Source: Nevskia sp035651715 (GTDB lineage Bacteria > Pseudomonadota > Gammaproteobacteria > Nevskiales > Nevskiaceae). Taken from it: 64,000 nucleotides of DNA. The stretch lies in contig DASRFD010000054.1 of assembly GCA_035651715.1 (NCBI GenBank), forward strand, positions 35,045 through 99,044, read 5' to 3'. Of this stretch, positions 9,122-16,436 are shown piece by piece. The position numbers and the translations under genes are program-made. Position 1 is the stretch's first letter, and every line of letters begins with the position of its first letter. The notes below the pieces were generated by a model. The model did no database searches. It saw nothing but the letters and a program-made list of their open reading frames with translations, and was not told the origin of the DNA.

Positions 9122-9143
9122 CCGGGCGGCGCGAGCCGCCCGG
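9122..9143. terminator. GC hairpin between convergent genes
   Basis: Perfect 9-bp stem CCGGGCGGC / GCCGCCCGG closed by a GCGA tetraloop (GNRA type), 6 bp after the DUF885 stop and 54 bp beyond the stop of the convergent hydrolase gene. No T-tract follows on either strand, so a bidirectional terminator or an mRNA 3'-end stabiliser is possible. Confidence 0.45.
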
Positions 9144-9197
9144 GCCCTGGCCGGCAGGCGCCGCAAGAATGGCCGCCCCGGAGGGCGCGCAACCAGG

Positions 9198-10370
9198 CTA
9201 GCCCCGGGACTGCGAATGCCGGTCCATGAAGCTGCGCATCAGCCGCAGGTATTGGCCCTGGTGCAGGTGGACGACGTGGTTGCCCGGGAACCAGTGGATG
9301 GCGCTGCCTTGCCAGTGCCGGTGCAGCAGGCGCACCAGGCGCGGCGGGGTCAGGCGGTCGCCGGCGCCGCCGATGATCAGCAGGCGCTCCGGCGCGAGTT
9401 TCGGCGGATAGCTCAGCGGCGAGTGCAGCGCCAGGGCATGGCGCAGCTGCCCCACGCCGATGCCGGTGCGGCGCATGGTGGCGTGCACCAGCCAGCGCAT
9501 CGGCAGCCAGTCGCGCGCCATGTCCACCGGCGTCACCACCGGCGAGTTGGGGATGCAGTAGGACAGGCGCCCGTCGACGCAGGCCAGCAGCGCGGACAGA
9601 TAGCCGCCCAGGCTCAGGCCGGACACCCCGACGTCCGGCGCGCCGCGCTCGAACAGGTAGTCGAGCCAGACCCGCAGGTCATGGATGGCGTTGAGCATGG
9701 ACTCATTGAGGCTGGCCAGGCCGTGGGCGAAATAGCCGTAGCCGCTGAACGGCTCGCTCCAGGCGCGGCGCGCGCCGTGGAACGGCAGGGTCGCCAGCAG
9801 GATGTCGTAGCCGGCCCGATACAGCCAGGACAGCGCGAACATGCGGGCGTTGAGCCAGTACGGATCGGCGACGAAGCCGTGCACGAACAGCAGGGTCTTG
9901 CGCGGTCCTTGCGGATGCGTCCAGTGCTGGGCCCAGGCGGTGCGGTTGCGCGCGTAGCGGCGCCAGGCCGGACGCAGCTGCGGGTGCAGCGGCTGGAACG
10001 GACTGTCGAAGCGCAGCAGCCGGGCTTCGGCCTGCCGCCGGCTGCGGCCGATCCGCCGCGGCTTGCCTGCGTGCACCGGCACGCCGGCCGGTGGCGCCGG
10101 GAAGTTGTCCTCGATGCCGGCGTGGTCGGCACGCTCGCGGTAGAACGCCAGCAGCGCTTCCTCGCGCAGCAGGTGCCGGCGCGACAGCACCGGCAGGGCC
10201 AGCGCCGAGGCCATCAAGGTGCCGAGGCCGGTGCGCAGCAGATGGTCCAGCGCGGCGGTGCCGTGCACCTTGAGCGGATGCAGCACATCCAGCTCGGTGC
10301 TGTCGGGCTGGAGGTAGAGATCTTCCGGCAGCTCGTTCCACCAGCCGGCGGCGGACGGCGCCCCGCTCAC
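9198..10370 (-). CDS. Alpha/beta-hydrolase family protein
   Basis: 390 aa from a GTG at 10370. The strand-3 core LLFVHGFVADPYW, the nucleophile elbow GVSGLSLGGYLSA (GLSLG, Ser nucleophile) and a late GNHVVHLHQG carrying the catalytic His identify the fold. Longer than a minimal hydrolase, with an N-terminal helical extension of about 150 residues. The start overlaps the stop of the upstream CoA-transferase gene by 4 bp (GTGA), indicating translational coupling. Substrate unknown; the context suggests acyl esters or CoA thioesters. Confidence 0.8.
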   Translation of the reverse strand: MSGAPSAAGWWNELPEDLYLQPDSTELDVLHPLKVHGTAALDHLLRTGLGTLMASALALPVLSRRHLLREEALLAFYRERADHAGIEDNFPAPPAGVPVHAGKPRRIGRSRRQAEARLLRFDSPFQPLHPQLRPAWRRYARNRTAWAQHWTHPQGPRKTLLFVHGFVADPYWLNARMFALSWLYRAGYDILLATLPFHGARRAWSEPFSGYGYFAHGLASLNESMLNAIHDLRVWLDYLFERGAPDVGVSGLSLGGYLSALLACVDGRLSYCIPNSPVVTPVDMARDWLPMRWLVHATMRRTGIGVGQLRHALALHSPLSYPPKLAPERLLIIGGAGDRLTPPRLVRLLHRHWQGSAIHWFPGNHVVHLHQGQYLRLMRSFMDRHSQSRG

Positions 10371-11479
10371 CGGCTCAGGCCGAACTGCGCGAACACCTCG
10401 TCGTTGTGCTGGCCCAGTGCCGGGCTGGGCGCCACCGGCGCCAGCGGCACCGAAAACTTGATCGGCATGGCGTAGGCCGGCTTGCCGTCGACTTTCTCCA
10501 CCAGGCCGCGCGCCCTGACCTGCTCGTTCTCCAGCGCCTCTTCGGGGCTGAGGATGCCGGAGGCGCAGGTGTCCTCGTGCGCCAGCAGCGCCTCCCACTC
10601 GTCGCGGGTCCTGCTCTTGAACAGCGCCACCAGTTCCTGCCGCAGGCCCTCGCCGGCCTTGCCCGGCGCCAGTGGCTTCTTCAGCAGGTCCGGCCGCCCG
10701 GCGAGCACGCAGACGCGCTGGAAGAACTTGGCCTCGAGCGAGCCCAGCGCGAGGTGCCGGCCGTCGGCGCACTCGTAGATGGCATAGTTGGGCAGGCCGC
10801 CGGACAGCATGTCCTCGCCGCGTCCGGGCACCTTGCCCAGGGTGCGCAGGGTGCCGAGCGCCACCACCTGCAGGGCCAGGGTGCCGTCCATCATGCCGAC
10901 GTCGACCATGGTGCCCTGGCCCGAGGCCTTCGCGCCGATCACGGCAGCGAGAATGCCGATGGCGCAGGTCAGCGCACCGCCGGCGAGATCGGCGATCTGG
11001 AAGTTGGCCGGGGCCGGCGGGCCGCCGGCCAGGCCGATCTGGTCGAGGACGCCGGCGTAGCCGCAGTAGTTCATGTCGTGGCCGGGCCGGGTGCGGTAAG
11101 GCCCGGTCTGGCCGTAGCCGGTCAGCGCGGCGTAGACCAGGCGCGGGTTCAGCGCCTTGAGCGTGTCGTAGCCGCAGCCGAGCTTGTCCATCACCCCCGG
11201 GCGGAACGATTCCAGCACCACGTCGCTCTGCTCCACCATGCGGTGAAAGCGCCGCGCGTCCTCCGGCTTGCGCAGGTCCAGGGTCACCGACTTCTTGCCG
11301 CGGTTCACCACCGCGAACATCTCCGGCGACATGGCGCGGGTGTAGTCGCCGCCGTCGGGCTCCTCGATCTTGATCACCTCGGCGCCGAGCTGGGCCAGGT
11401 AGAGCGAACAGAACGGACCGGGCAGCAGGCGCGACAGGTCGAGGACGCGGATGCCGGCGAGGAGGGGGTTGATGGACAT
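10367..11479 (-). CDS. CaiB/BaiF family CoA transferase, alpha-methylacyl-CoA racemase-like
   Basis: 370 aa. N-terminus GIRVLDLSRLLPGPFCSLYLAQLGAEVIKIE (split across typical family III CoA-transferase motifs) and RPGHDMNYCGYAGVL and QIADLAGGAL supply the His and Asp positions used as acid/base in alpha-methylacyl-CoA racemase. The length fits racemases (about 360-380) better than CaiB (about 405). With an acyl-CoA dehydrogenase upstream and a hydrolase downstream it probably acts in branched-chain acyl-CoA or sterol side-chain-type degradation; that is inference from neighbours. Confidence 0.82.
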   Translation of the reverse strand: MSINPLLAGIRVLDLSRLLPGPFCSLYLAQLGAEVIKIEEPDGGDYTRAMSPEMFAVVNRGKKSVTLDLRKPEDARRFHRMVEQSDVVLESFRPGVMDKLGCGYDTLKALNPRLVYAALTGYGQTGPYRTRPGHDMNYCGYAGVLDQIGLAGGPPAPANFQIADLAGGALTCAIGILAAVIGAKASGQGTMVDVGMMDGTLALQVVALGTLRTLGKVPGRGEDMLSGGLPNYAIYECADGRHLALGSLEAKFFQRVCVLAGRPDLLKKPLAPGKAGEGLRQELVALFKSRTRDEWEALLAHEDTCASGILSPEEALENEQVRARGLVEKVDGKPAYAMPIKFSVPLAPVAPSPALGQHNDEVFAQFGLSR

Positions 11480-11485
11480 GGGAGG

Positions 11486-11612
11486 AAAGTTGTCAGTCGC
11501 GGGTTGTCAGTTGTCGGTAGAAGCCTGTGAAACCGTCAGTGGCCGGTGGGCTGCCAGCAGCGGGGAGGCCCCTTGGCTTTTACTGACGCCTGACCACCAG
11601 CCGCCGGCCACC
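11486..11612. repeat. Repeat-rich intergenic region
   Basis: Between the acyl-CoA dehydrogenase and CoA-transferase genes. The segment has GTTGTCAGT/GTTGTCGGT direct repeats at about 11489-11519, then two GGCCGG-centred arms (GTGGCCGGTGGGCTGCC near 11540 and CCACCAGCCGCCGGCCACC near 11594) that form an imperfect inverted repeat. It looks like a dispersed intergenic repeat of the kind seen in high-G+C gammaproteobacteria rather than a gene. Confidence 0.4.
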
Positions 11613-11616
11613 GCTT

Positions 11617-12759
11617 CTAAAGCGTACGCGAAATCAGTTCCTTCATGATCTCGTTGGTGCCGCCGTAGATGCGCTGCGCGCGGCTGTCGATGTAGGCGCG
11701 GGCGATGGGGTATTCCAGCATGTAGCCGTAGCCGCCGTGCAGCTGCACGCATTCGTCGATGACGCGGCCCATCATGTCGGAGCACCAGTACTTCGCCGCC
11801 GCCGCGGCGTCGACGCCGAGCTTCTTCTTCAGCACCTGCTCCAGGCAGCGGTCGACGAAGACCTGGCCGATGGCGATCTCGGCCTTCATCTCGGCCAGCT
11901 TGAAGCGCGTGTTCTGGTAGGCCGCCACCGGCTTGCCGAAGACCTTGCGGTTGCGCACGTATTCCAGGGTGTGCTTGTAAGCCGCCTCGGCGCCGGCGAT
12001 CGAGATCACGGCGATCATCAGCCGCTCCCAGGCCAGCTCCTGCATCAGCATGATGAAGCCCATGCCCTCCTTCGGCCCGAGCAGGTTGGCCTGCGGCACC
12101 CGCACATTCTCGAAGAACAGCTCGCAGGTATCCTGCGCGTGCATGCCGACCTTCTTCAGCGGCTTGCCCTTGGTGAAGCCCGGCGTGCCGGCTTCGACCA
12201 CGATCAGCGAGATGTCCTTGGCGCCCTCGCCGCTGTCGCCGGTCTTGGCCACCACCACCACGAGATCGCAGAGATAGCCGTTGGTGATGAAGATCTTGGA
12301 GCCGCTGAGGATGTAGTCGTTGCCGTCCTTCACCGCGCGGGTCTTCACGCCCTGCAGGTCGGAGCCGGTGCCGGGCTCGGTCATGGCGATGGCGCCGATC
12401 ATTGCGCCGCTCGCCATCTTCGGCAGCCAGCGCTGCTTTTGCGCTTCGCTGCCGAAGTTGTTGATGTAGTTGGCGACGATGTCAGTGTGCAGGTTGAAGC
12501 CGATGCCGGAGGCGCCGGCCAGGGCCAGCTCCTCCATCATCACCACGCTGTAGAGCCGGTCGGTGCCGGCGCCGCCGTACTGCTCCGGCATGGTGTGGCA
12601 CAGGAAGCCCAGTTCGCCGGCCCGGTTCCAGATGGCGCGGTCGACGTGCTGCTGCGCCTCCCAGCGCTCGTGATGCGGCGTGATCTCCTCGGCGATGAAG
12701 CGCCGCACCGTCTTGCGGAAATCCTCATGCTCGGCGCTGAAGATGGTTCTTGGAATCAT
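11617..12759 (-). CDS. Acyl-CoA dehydrogenase
   Basis: 380 aa; start at the ATG preceded by GGAGG. FAD/acyl-CoA signatures are IGAIAMTEPGTGSDL, KIFITNGYLCDLVVV and QLHGGYGYMLEYP. The C-terminal motif is RIYGGTNEIM: Gly replaces the Glu of the common YEGT motif, so the catalytic base is probably the Glu of QELAWERL, as in isovaleryl- and long-chain-type enzymes. First gene of an operon with the CoA transferase and hydrolase; divergent from a TetR gene with a shared operator, so induced when the TetR ligand is present. Confidence 0.92.
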   Translation of the reverse strand: MIPRTIFSAEHEDFRKTVRRFIAEEITPHHERWEAQQHVDRAIWNRAGELGFLCHTMPEQYGGAGTDRLYSVVMMEELALAGASGIGFNLHTDIVANYINNFGSEAQKQRWLPKMASGAMIGAIAMTEPGTGSDLQGVKTRAVKDGNDYILSGSKIFITNGYLCDLVVVVAKTGDSGEGAKDISLIVVEAGTPGFTKGKPLKKVGMHAQDTCELFFENVRVPQANLLGPKEGMGFIMLMQELAWERLMIAVISIAGAEAAYKHTLEYVRNRKVFGKPVAAYQNTRFKLAEMKAEIAIGQVFVDRCLEQVLKKKLGVDAAAAAKYWCSDMMGRVIDECVQLHGGYGYMLEYPIARAYIDSRAQRIYGGTNEIMKELISRTL

Positions 12760-12807
12760 GCGGGCCTCCGACCCTGTTCGAAGATCATGCTGCGGGCTTG
12801 CGGTTCG

Positions 12808-12827
12808 CTTCCCGCTTGCGGGAGAAG
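12808..12827. repeat. REP-like hairpin
   Basis: CTTCCCGC-TT-GCGGGAGAAG forms a short hairpin with a CCCGC/GCGGG core in the acyl-CoA dehydrogenase leader. It resembles the CCTCTCCC/GGGAGAGG hairpins at 19146-19255 and 42962-42984. Confidence 0.35.
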
Positions 12828-12917
12828 GCGGCGCTTCGGCGCCGGGGAAGGCCATAACACCCGCCCTTGCCGCCTCGCCCCGAACCTGTCCCGCAAGCGG
12901 AACGACGGAGCTCGTCA

Positions 12918-12946
12918 TTTACATACAGTCTGGACTGTATCATAAT
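12918..12946 (+). promoter_or_regulatory. Divergent promoter with TetR operator
   Basis: The perfect inverted repeat ATACAGTC-TG-GACTGTAT occupies 12923-12940. It fills the spacer of a plausible sigma70 promoter for the TetR gene: TTTACA at 12918-12923, then 17 bp, then CATAAT at 12941-12946. On the opposite strand TTATGA and TGTAAA, 16 bp apart, could serve the acyl-CoA dehydrogenase operon. A dimer bound here would block both directions, the standard autorepression layout. A second, smaller inverted repeat TGCAC-A-GTGCA lies at 12947-12957. Confidence 0.75.
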
Positions 12947-12979
12947 TTGCACAGTGCACACACGGCGCCGACGTTCACC

Positions 12980-13672
12980 ATGAAGGCCGCGGCCTTGCCC
13001 GCCGCGGCGCCGCGCGCCCGCCGCACCCAGGCGCAGCGCAGCGACGCGATGCGCCGCCGCCTGCTCGCCGCGACGGTGGAGAGCCTGGCGCAGGACGGCT
13101 ATGCCGGCAGCACCCTCAGCTCCATCGTGCGCCGCGCGGGCGTCTCGCGCGGCGCGCAGGTGCACCACTATCCCAGCAAGCAGGCGCTGATCCTGGACGC
13201 AGCCGAGGACCTGATGCGGCGCAGCTACCGCACGCTCGGCGCGGTGCTGCTGTCGGTGGCGGACGAGGACGACCGCCTCGAGGCCCTGATCCAGGCGGCA
13301 TGGGACCAGCTCTTCTCCACCCCGCTGTACCGCGCCTACATCGAGCTGCTGGCGGCAAGCCAGCGCGACCCGGTGCTGGCCGGGGCGCTGCGCACCATGC
13401 TGCAGCGCGTGCGCGGCCTGTTCGAGCCGGCGGTAGAGCACTATTTCGAGCCGGCGCCCGGCGCGAAGGAAAACCTCAAGGCGCTGTTCCTGCAGATGAG
13501 CTGCCTGCTCGGCGGCCTGGCGGCGCAGGCGCACGTGCTGATCGACGAGCCCTACGTGCGGAAACAGCTGCGCCTGTGGGCGCGCCAGACGCGGCTGGTG
13601 ATGCGCGCGCGCCGCGGCGTGAAGACGCCGCCGCCGCGGCCGGCGGAGTGGGACCGGGCGAGCCAGGCCTGA
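12980..13672 (+). CDS. TetR/AcrR family regulator of the divergent acyl-CoA operon
   Basis: 230 aa from the ATG at 12980. N-terminal helix-turn-helix at about residues 22-72 (MRRRLLAATVESLAQDGYAG, then SRGAQVHHYPSKQALI). The C-terminal domain resembles TetR_C-like ligand pockets. Its gene diverges from the acyl-CoA dehydrogenase, with an 18-bp perfect operator in the gap, so it most likely represses that operon and itself and responds to an acyl-CoA or related ligand (inferred from context). Confidence 0.9.
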   Translation: MKAAALPAAAPRARRTQAQRSDAMRRRLLAATVESLAQDGYAGSTLSSIVRRAGVSRGAQVHHYPSKQALILDAAEDLMRRSYRTLGAVLLSVADEDDRLEALIQAAWDQLFSTPLYRAYIELLAASQRDPVLAGALRTMLQRVRGLFEPAVEHYFEPAPGAKENLKALFLQMSCLLGGLAAQAHVLIDEPYVRKQLRLWARQTRLVMRARRGVKTPPPRPAEWDRASQA

Positions 13673-13709
13673 ACACGGGGCGGAGCGCTGCGGCCCCGCC
13701 CCGGGGTTC

Positions 13710-14237
13710 CTACTTCGCTTCGACCAGGGTCTTCAGGTTGTCCAGGCCGCCGCGATAGACGCCGCTGATGGTGGTCGTCGCGGCCTTGTCGTCGGCGCCC
13801 TCGGCGGGCTTGGCGCCGGTGTCCTTGCGCTTGAACGAGCCCGACCAGGTCACCTTCGACGCACCCTTGCCCGCCGGCTCCACTTCGAGGGTCGAGGTGT
13901 AGCCGCTCACCGGCAGCACGCCTTCGAGGATGGTGTAGCGGAAGCGGTGCCTGCTGTCGCTGAATTCGAGCAGCTTCTCCTTAATGGTCCCGCCATCCTT
14001 GAGGGTGAGCTGGCGCACGGCGCCGGCCTGGTCGTTCTTGCCGGCCACGATCTCGTCGGCGGCCACGGCCGGATGCCAGTTGTTGAGGCCGTCGAAGCTC
14101 TTCACCCTGTCCCACACCGTCGCCACCGGCGCGTTGATGACGACGCTCTCGCTCACCTTGAGTTGCGGCGCGGCGGCGAAGCTGCCGCCGGCCGCGAAAG
14201 CCAGGCTCAGCGCAACGATGGTCCTGATCGGGTTCAT
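13710..14237 (-). CDS. Exported SRPBCC (polyketide cyclase/START-like) family protein
   Basis: 175 aa. A signal peptide (MNPIRTIVALSLAFAAGGSFA, cleavage about residue 22) precedes a SRPBCC domain: VSESVVINAPVATVWDRVKSF, then LNNWHPAVAADEI and a long C-terminal helix. START/Bet v1-type folds bind hydrophobic ligands. The ATG is preceded by AAGGAG. Convergent with the TetR gene upstream. Ligand unknown. Confidence 0.82.
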   Translation of the reverse strand: MNPIRTIVALSLAFAAGGSFAAAPQLKVSESVVINAPVATVWDRVKSFDGLNNWHPAVAADEIVAGKNDQAGAVRQLTLKDGGTIKEKLLEFSDSRHRFRYTILEGVLPVSGYTSTLEVEPAGKGASKVTWSGSFKRKDTGAKPAEGADDKAATTTISGVYRGGLDNLKTLVEAK

Positions 14238-14483
14238 GTGATTGTCTCCTTGCACCGGATGCTTGTCGTTGGAATGCGCCGGGCGCAGGCAGGCCCGGCC
14301 GGTGGAGTCTAGCCCCGATTGACGGAACCGCCGCAGCTGTCCCCGAAGTGTGTCGGCAGGGACGCAGCGCGGCCGCCCGATGCGACAGCCACTGAGGCGC
14401 AAACGGGACAAACGAGGGCGGCAGTGGCGGGACTCGCGTTCGGTGCCGCGCGGCCGAGCGCCGCCGGCGGCGCCAGCGGACAA

Positions 14484-14669
14484 CTATTTGGTCAGGATCA
14501 GCTTGCCGGCGCGGGTCAGGCGCAGCCGATACAGCTCGCCGTGATGATCGATCAGCAGCTCGCGTTCCTCGCCGAGCAAGGCGCGGCTGTCGAGCCGCCG
14601 CGCCGCGCCTGCCGGCGGCGGGTGGCGGTCGGCGCGTGGATCCGGTGGATGGGGCGGCAGCTGCGTCAT
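14484..14669 (-). CDS. hemP: HemP family hemin uptake protein
   Basis: 61 aa. The C-terminal half, LLIDHHGELYRLRLTRAGKL followed by ILTK, is the HemP signature; the Pro/Arg-rich N-terminus is variable in the family. HemP proteins sit with heme uptake systems and in some bacteria activate the heme receptor gene. Here it stands alone. A perfect Fur box ends 7 bp before the ATG, so iron repression is very likely. No Shine-Dalgarno is visible and the predicted -10 ends 7 bp before the start codon, which suggests a leaderless mRNA. An in-frame ATG eight codons upstream, inside the Fur box, is the alternative start. Confidence 0.88.
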   Translation of the reverse strand: MTQLPPHPPDPRADRHPPPAGAARRLDSRALLGEERELLIDHHGELYRLRLTRAGKLILTK

Positions 14670-14675
14670 GACATT

Positions 14676-14704
14676 AATGATAATTATTATCATTTGTAAG
14701 TCAA
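14676..14704 (-). promoter_or_regulatory. Fur box overlapping the hemP promoter
   Basis: AATGATAAT-T-ATTATCATT at 14676-14694 is a perfect 9-1-9 inverted repeat, the size and composition of the classical 19-bp Fur box. On the minus strand it covers the -10 hexamer TATCAT (14682-14677); TTGACT (14704-14699) lies 16 bp upstream as -35. Fur-Fe bound here would exclude RNA polymerase. Confidence 0.88.
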
Positions 14705-14728
14705 CCGCAAGGAGGCCTTCCGCGCCGG

Positions 14729-15628
14729 TCAGGCCGCCGCCGGCTGCCGCAGGAAATCGATCAGGGCGCGCACCTTGGCCGGCACATGACGGCTGGCCGG
14801 ATACATCGCATGGACGCCCACGCCCGGCAGGGTCCAGTCCGGCAGCAGCCGCACCAGGCGGCCCTGCGCCACGTCCTCGCGCAGCATGTAATCGAGCAGC
14901 ACCGACACGCCGAGGCCCTCGCGCACCAGCTCGAGCACCGCGGACGGGGAATTGCAGCGCGCCACGGCCTGCATGCGCACCACGCGGCGCGCACCGCCGC
15001 GGCTGAAGGCCCAGGTCAGCGGCGCGCGCAGCAGGCTCAAGGCGACCCAGCGCAGGCCGGCCAGGTCCTCCGGCCTGCGCGGCAGCTGGTTGCGGGCAAG
15101 AAAGGCCGGCGCGGCCGTCACCCACTGCTCCGAATGCTCCAGCCGCACCGCGCGCAGGGTCGAGTCGCGCAGCACGATGCTGCCGCGGATGGCGAGGTCG
15201 ATGCCCTCGCCCACCAGGTCCAGCACCTGGTCGGTCGAGATCAGGTCCAGCTGCAGCCGCGGGTGCAGTTCGGCGAAGCGCGCCAGGCGCGGCGCGAGCC
15301 GGCCGGGCAGGTAACTGGCCGGCACGGTGATGCGCAGGGTGCCGCTGAGGGCGCCGCCCCCGGCGCCGGCGCGATCGACCACCGCCTCCAGCTCGCGCAG
15401 CAGCGGCGCGCTGTCCTGGTAGAGGCGGCGCCCGTCCTCGGTCAAGGTCACGCGGCGGGTGGTGCGGGTGAACAGGGTCAGGCCGAGCCCGGCCTCGAGC
15501 TGGCGCACCTGGGCGCTGACCATGGCCTTGGTGCTGCCCAGCCGCGCCGCCGCCGCGGTGAAGCCGCCGCCCTCCACCACGGCGACGAACACCGCCAGCC
15601 GCTTCAGTTCGGCGCGCTTTCCGGTCAT
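14729..15628 (-). CDS. LysR family transcriptional regulator
   Basis: 299 aa, standard LysR length. N-terminal winged helix (LKRLAVFVAVVEGGGFTAAAARLGS, then VSAQVRQLEAGLGLTLFTRT) and a periplasmic-binding-like effector domain (GTLRITVPASYLPGRLAPRL). It diverges from an NAD(P)-binding protein gene, the usual LysR-target arrangement. Effector unknown. Confidence 0.92.
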   Translation of the reverse strand: MTGKRAELKRLAVFVAVVEGGGFTAAAARLGSTKAMVSAQVRQLEAGLGLTLFTRTTRRVTLTEDGRRLYQDSAPLLRELEAVVDRAGAGGGALSGTLRITVPASYLPGRLAPRLARFAELHPRLQLDLISTDQVLDLVGEGIDLAIRGSIVLRDSTLRAVRLEHSEQWVTAAPAFLARNQLPRRPEDLAGLRWVALSLLRAPLTWAFSRGGARRVVRMQAVARCNSPSAVLELVREGLGVSVLLDYMLREDVAQGRLVRLLPDWTLPGVGVHAMYPASRHVPAKVRALIDFLRQPAAA

Positions 15629-15740
15629 GCGCGGATTGTATCGATTTTTCGAACTATGAATTGCGGATTGGTCTGTTTATCAAACCGTGCGGCGCGCGCA
15701 TGATGGCGCCACGTTCATCCTCACTCGAAGGAGCAGCACC
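15629..15740. promoter_or_regulatory. Divergent lysR / NAD(P)-binding protein promoter region
   Basis: The 112-bp gap contains GGTCTG-TTTAT-CAAACC at about 15668-15684, an imperfect 6-5-6 inverted repeat with T-N11-A-like geometry that could be the LysR box. The downstream gene has a good AAGGAG ribosome-binding site. The operator assignment is by position only. Confidence 0.4.
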
Positions 15741-16367
15741 ATGAAAATCGCCTTGTTCGGCACCGGCATGATCGGCAGCCGCATCGCCCGCGAAGCCTTG
15801 AGCCGCGGCCACCAGGTGACGGTGGTGGCGCGCACGCCCGGCAAAGTGCCGAAGGACCTGCAGGTGCAGGAGGTCCAGGGCGACGCGCGCGACGCCGACT
15901 CCATCGCCCGCGCGGTGCGCGGCCACGACGCCGTGATCAGCGCCGTGGGCGTGGGCACCGGCGAGCAGTCCGGCCTGCTCGAGGCGAGCAAGGCGCTGCT
16001 CGAGGGCGTGAAACAGGCCGGGGTGCCGCGCCTGCTGGTGGTGGGCGGCGCCGGCAGCCTGGAAGTGAAGCCGGGCGTGCAGCTGGTGGACCTGCCCGAG
16101 TTCCCCGCCGCCTACAAGGCGCCGGCCCTGGCGCACCGCGAGGTGCTCGGCCTGGTGCGGCAGGCGGACCTGGACTGGACCTACCTCAGCCCCGCAGCGG
16201 TGATCGCGCCGGGGGAGCGCACCGGCAAATTCCGGCTCGGCGGCGAGCAGCTGGTGGCCGACGCCAAGGGCGAGAGCCGCATCTCGGCGGAGGACTACGC
16301 GGTAGCGATGATCGACGAGCTGGAGCGGCCCTGCCATATCCGCCAGCGCTTCACGCTGGGATATTGA
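15741..16367 (+). CDS. NAD(P)-binding Rossmann-fold protein (atypical SDR, NmrA-like)
   Basis: 208 aa. The N-terminus MKIALFGTGMIGSRIAREAL carries the GxGxxG nucleotide-binding loop; ARTPGK and GDARDADSIARAVRGHDAVI are typical of atypical SDRs that bind NADPH. VVGGAGSLEV and the LDWTYLSPAAVIAPGER segment match the family of NAD(P)H-binding proteins often divergent from LysR or HxlR regulators. Probably a target of the adjacent LysR protein. Confidence 0.82.
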   Translation: MKIALFGTGMIGSRIAREALSRGHQVTVVARTPGKVPKDLQVQEVQGDARDADSIARAVRGHDAVISAVGVGTGEQSGLLEASKALLEGVKQAGVPRLLVVGGAGSLEVKPGVQLVDLPEFPAAYKAPALAHREVLGLVRQADLDWTYLSPAAVIAPGERTGKFRLGGEQLVADAKGESRISAEDYAVAMIDELERPCHIRQRFTLGY

Positions 16368-16388
16368 GGTTCGGCCCGGCGTCCCGGC

Positions 16389-16418
16389 AAAAAAAAGCCG
16401 CCGTGCGTGCACGGCGGC
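16389..16418 (-). terminator. Rho-independent terminator of the mevalonate/hopanoid minus-strand cluster
   Basis: Perfect 10-bp stem GCCGCCGTGC-GT-GCACGGCGGC (16397-16418). On the minus strand it is followed by eight consecutive T (16396-16389). It starts 18 bp after the HMG-CoA synthase stop codon and marks the end of the cluster that begins near 25.6 kb. Confidence 0.92.
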
Positions 16419-16436
16419 TTCTGCGCGAAGCGCGGC

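Noticed and set aside
13675..13705. GGGGCGG ... CCGCCCC pairing between the convergent TetR and SRPBCC genes as a terminator
   Set aside because: Possible stem but with a large loop and no T-rich tail; ordinary in GC-rich spacers.
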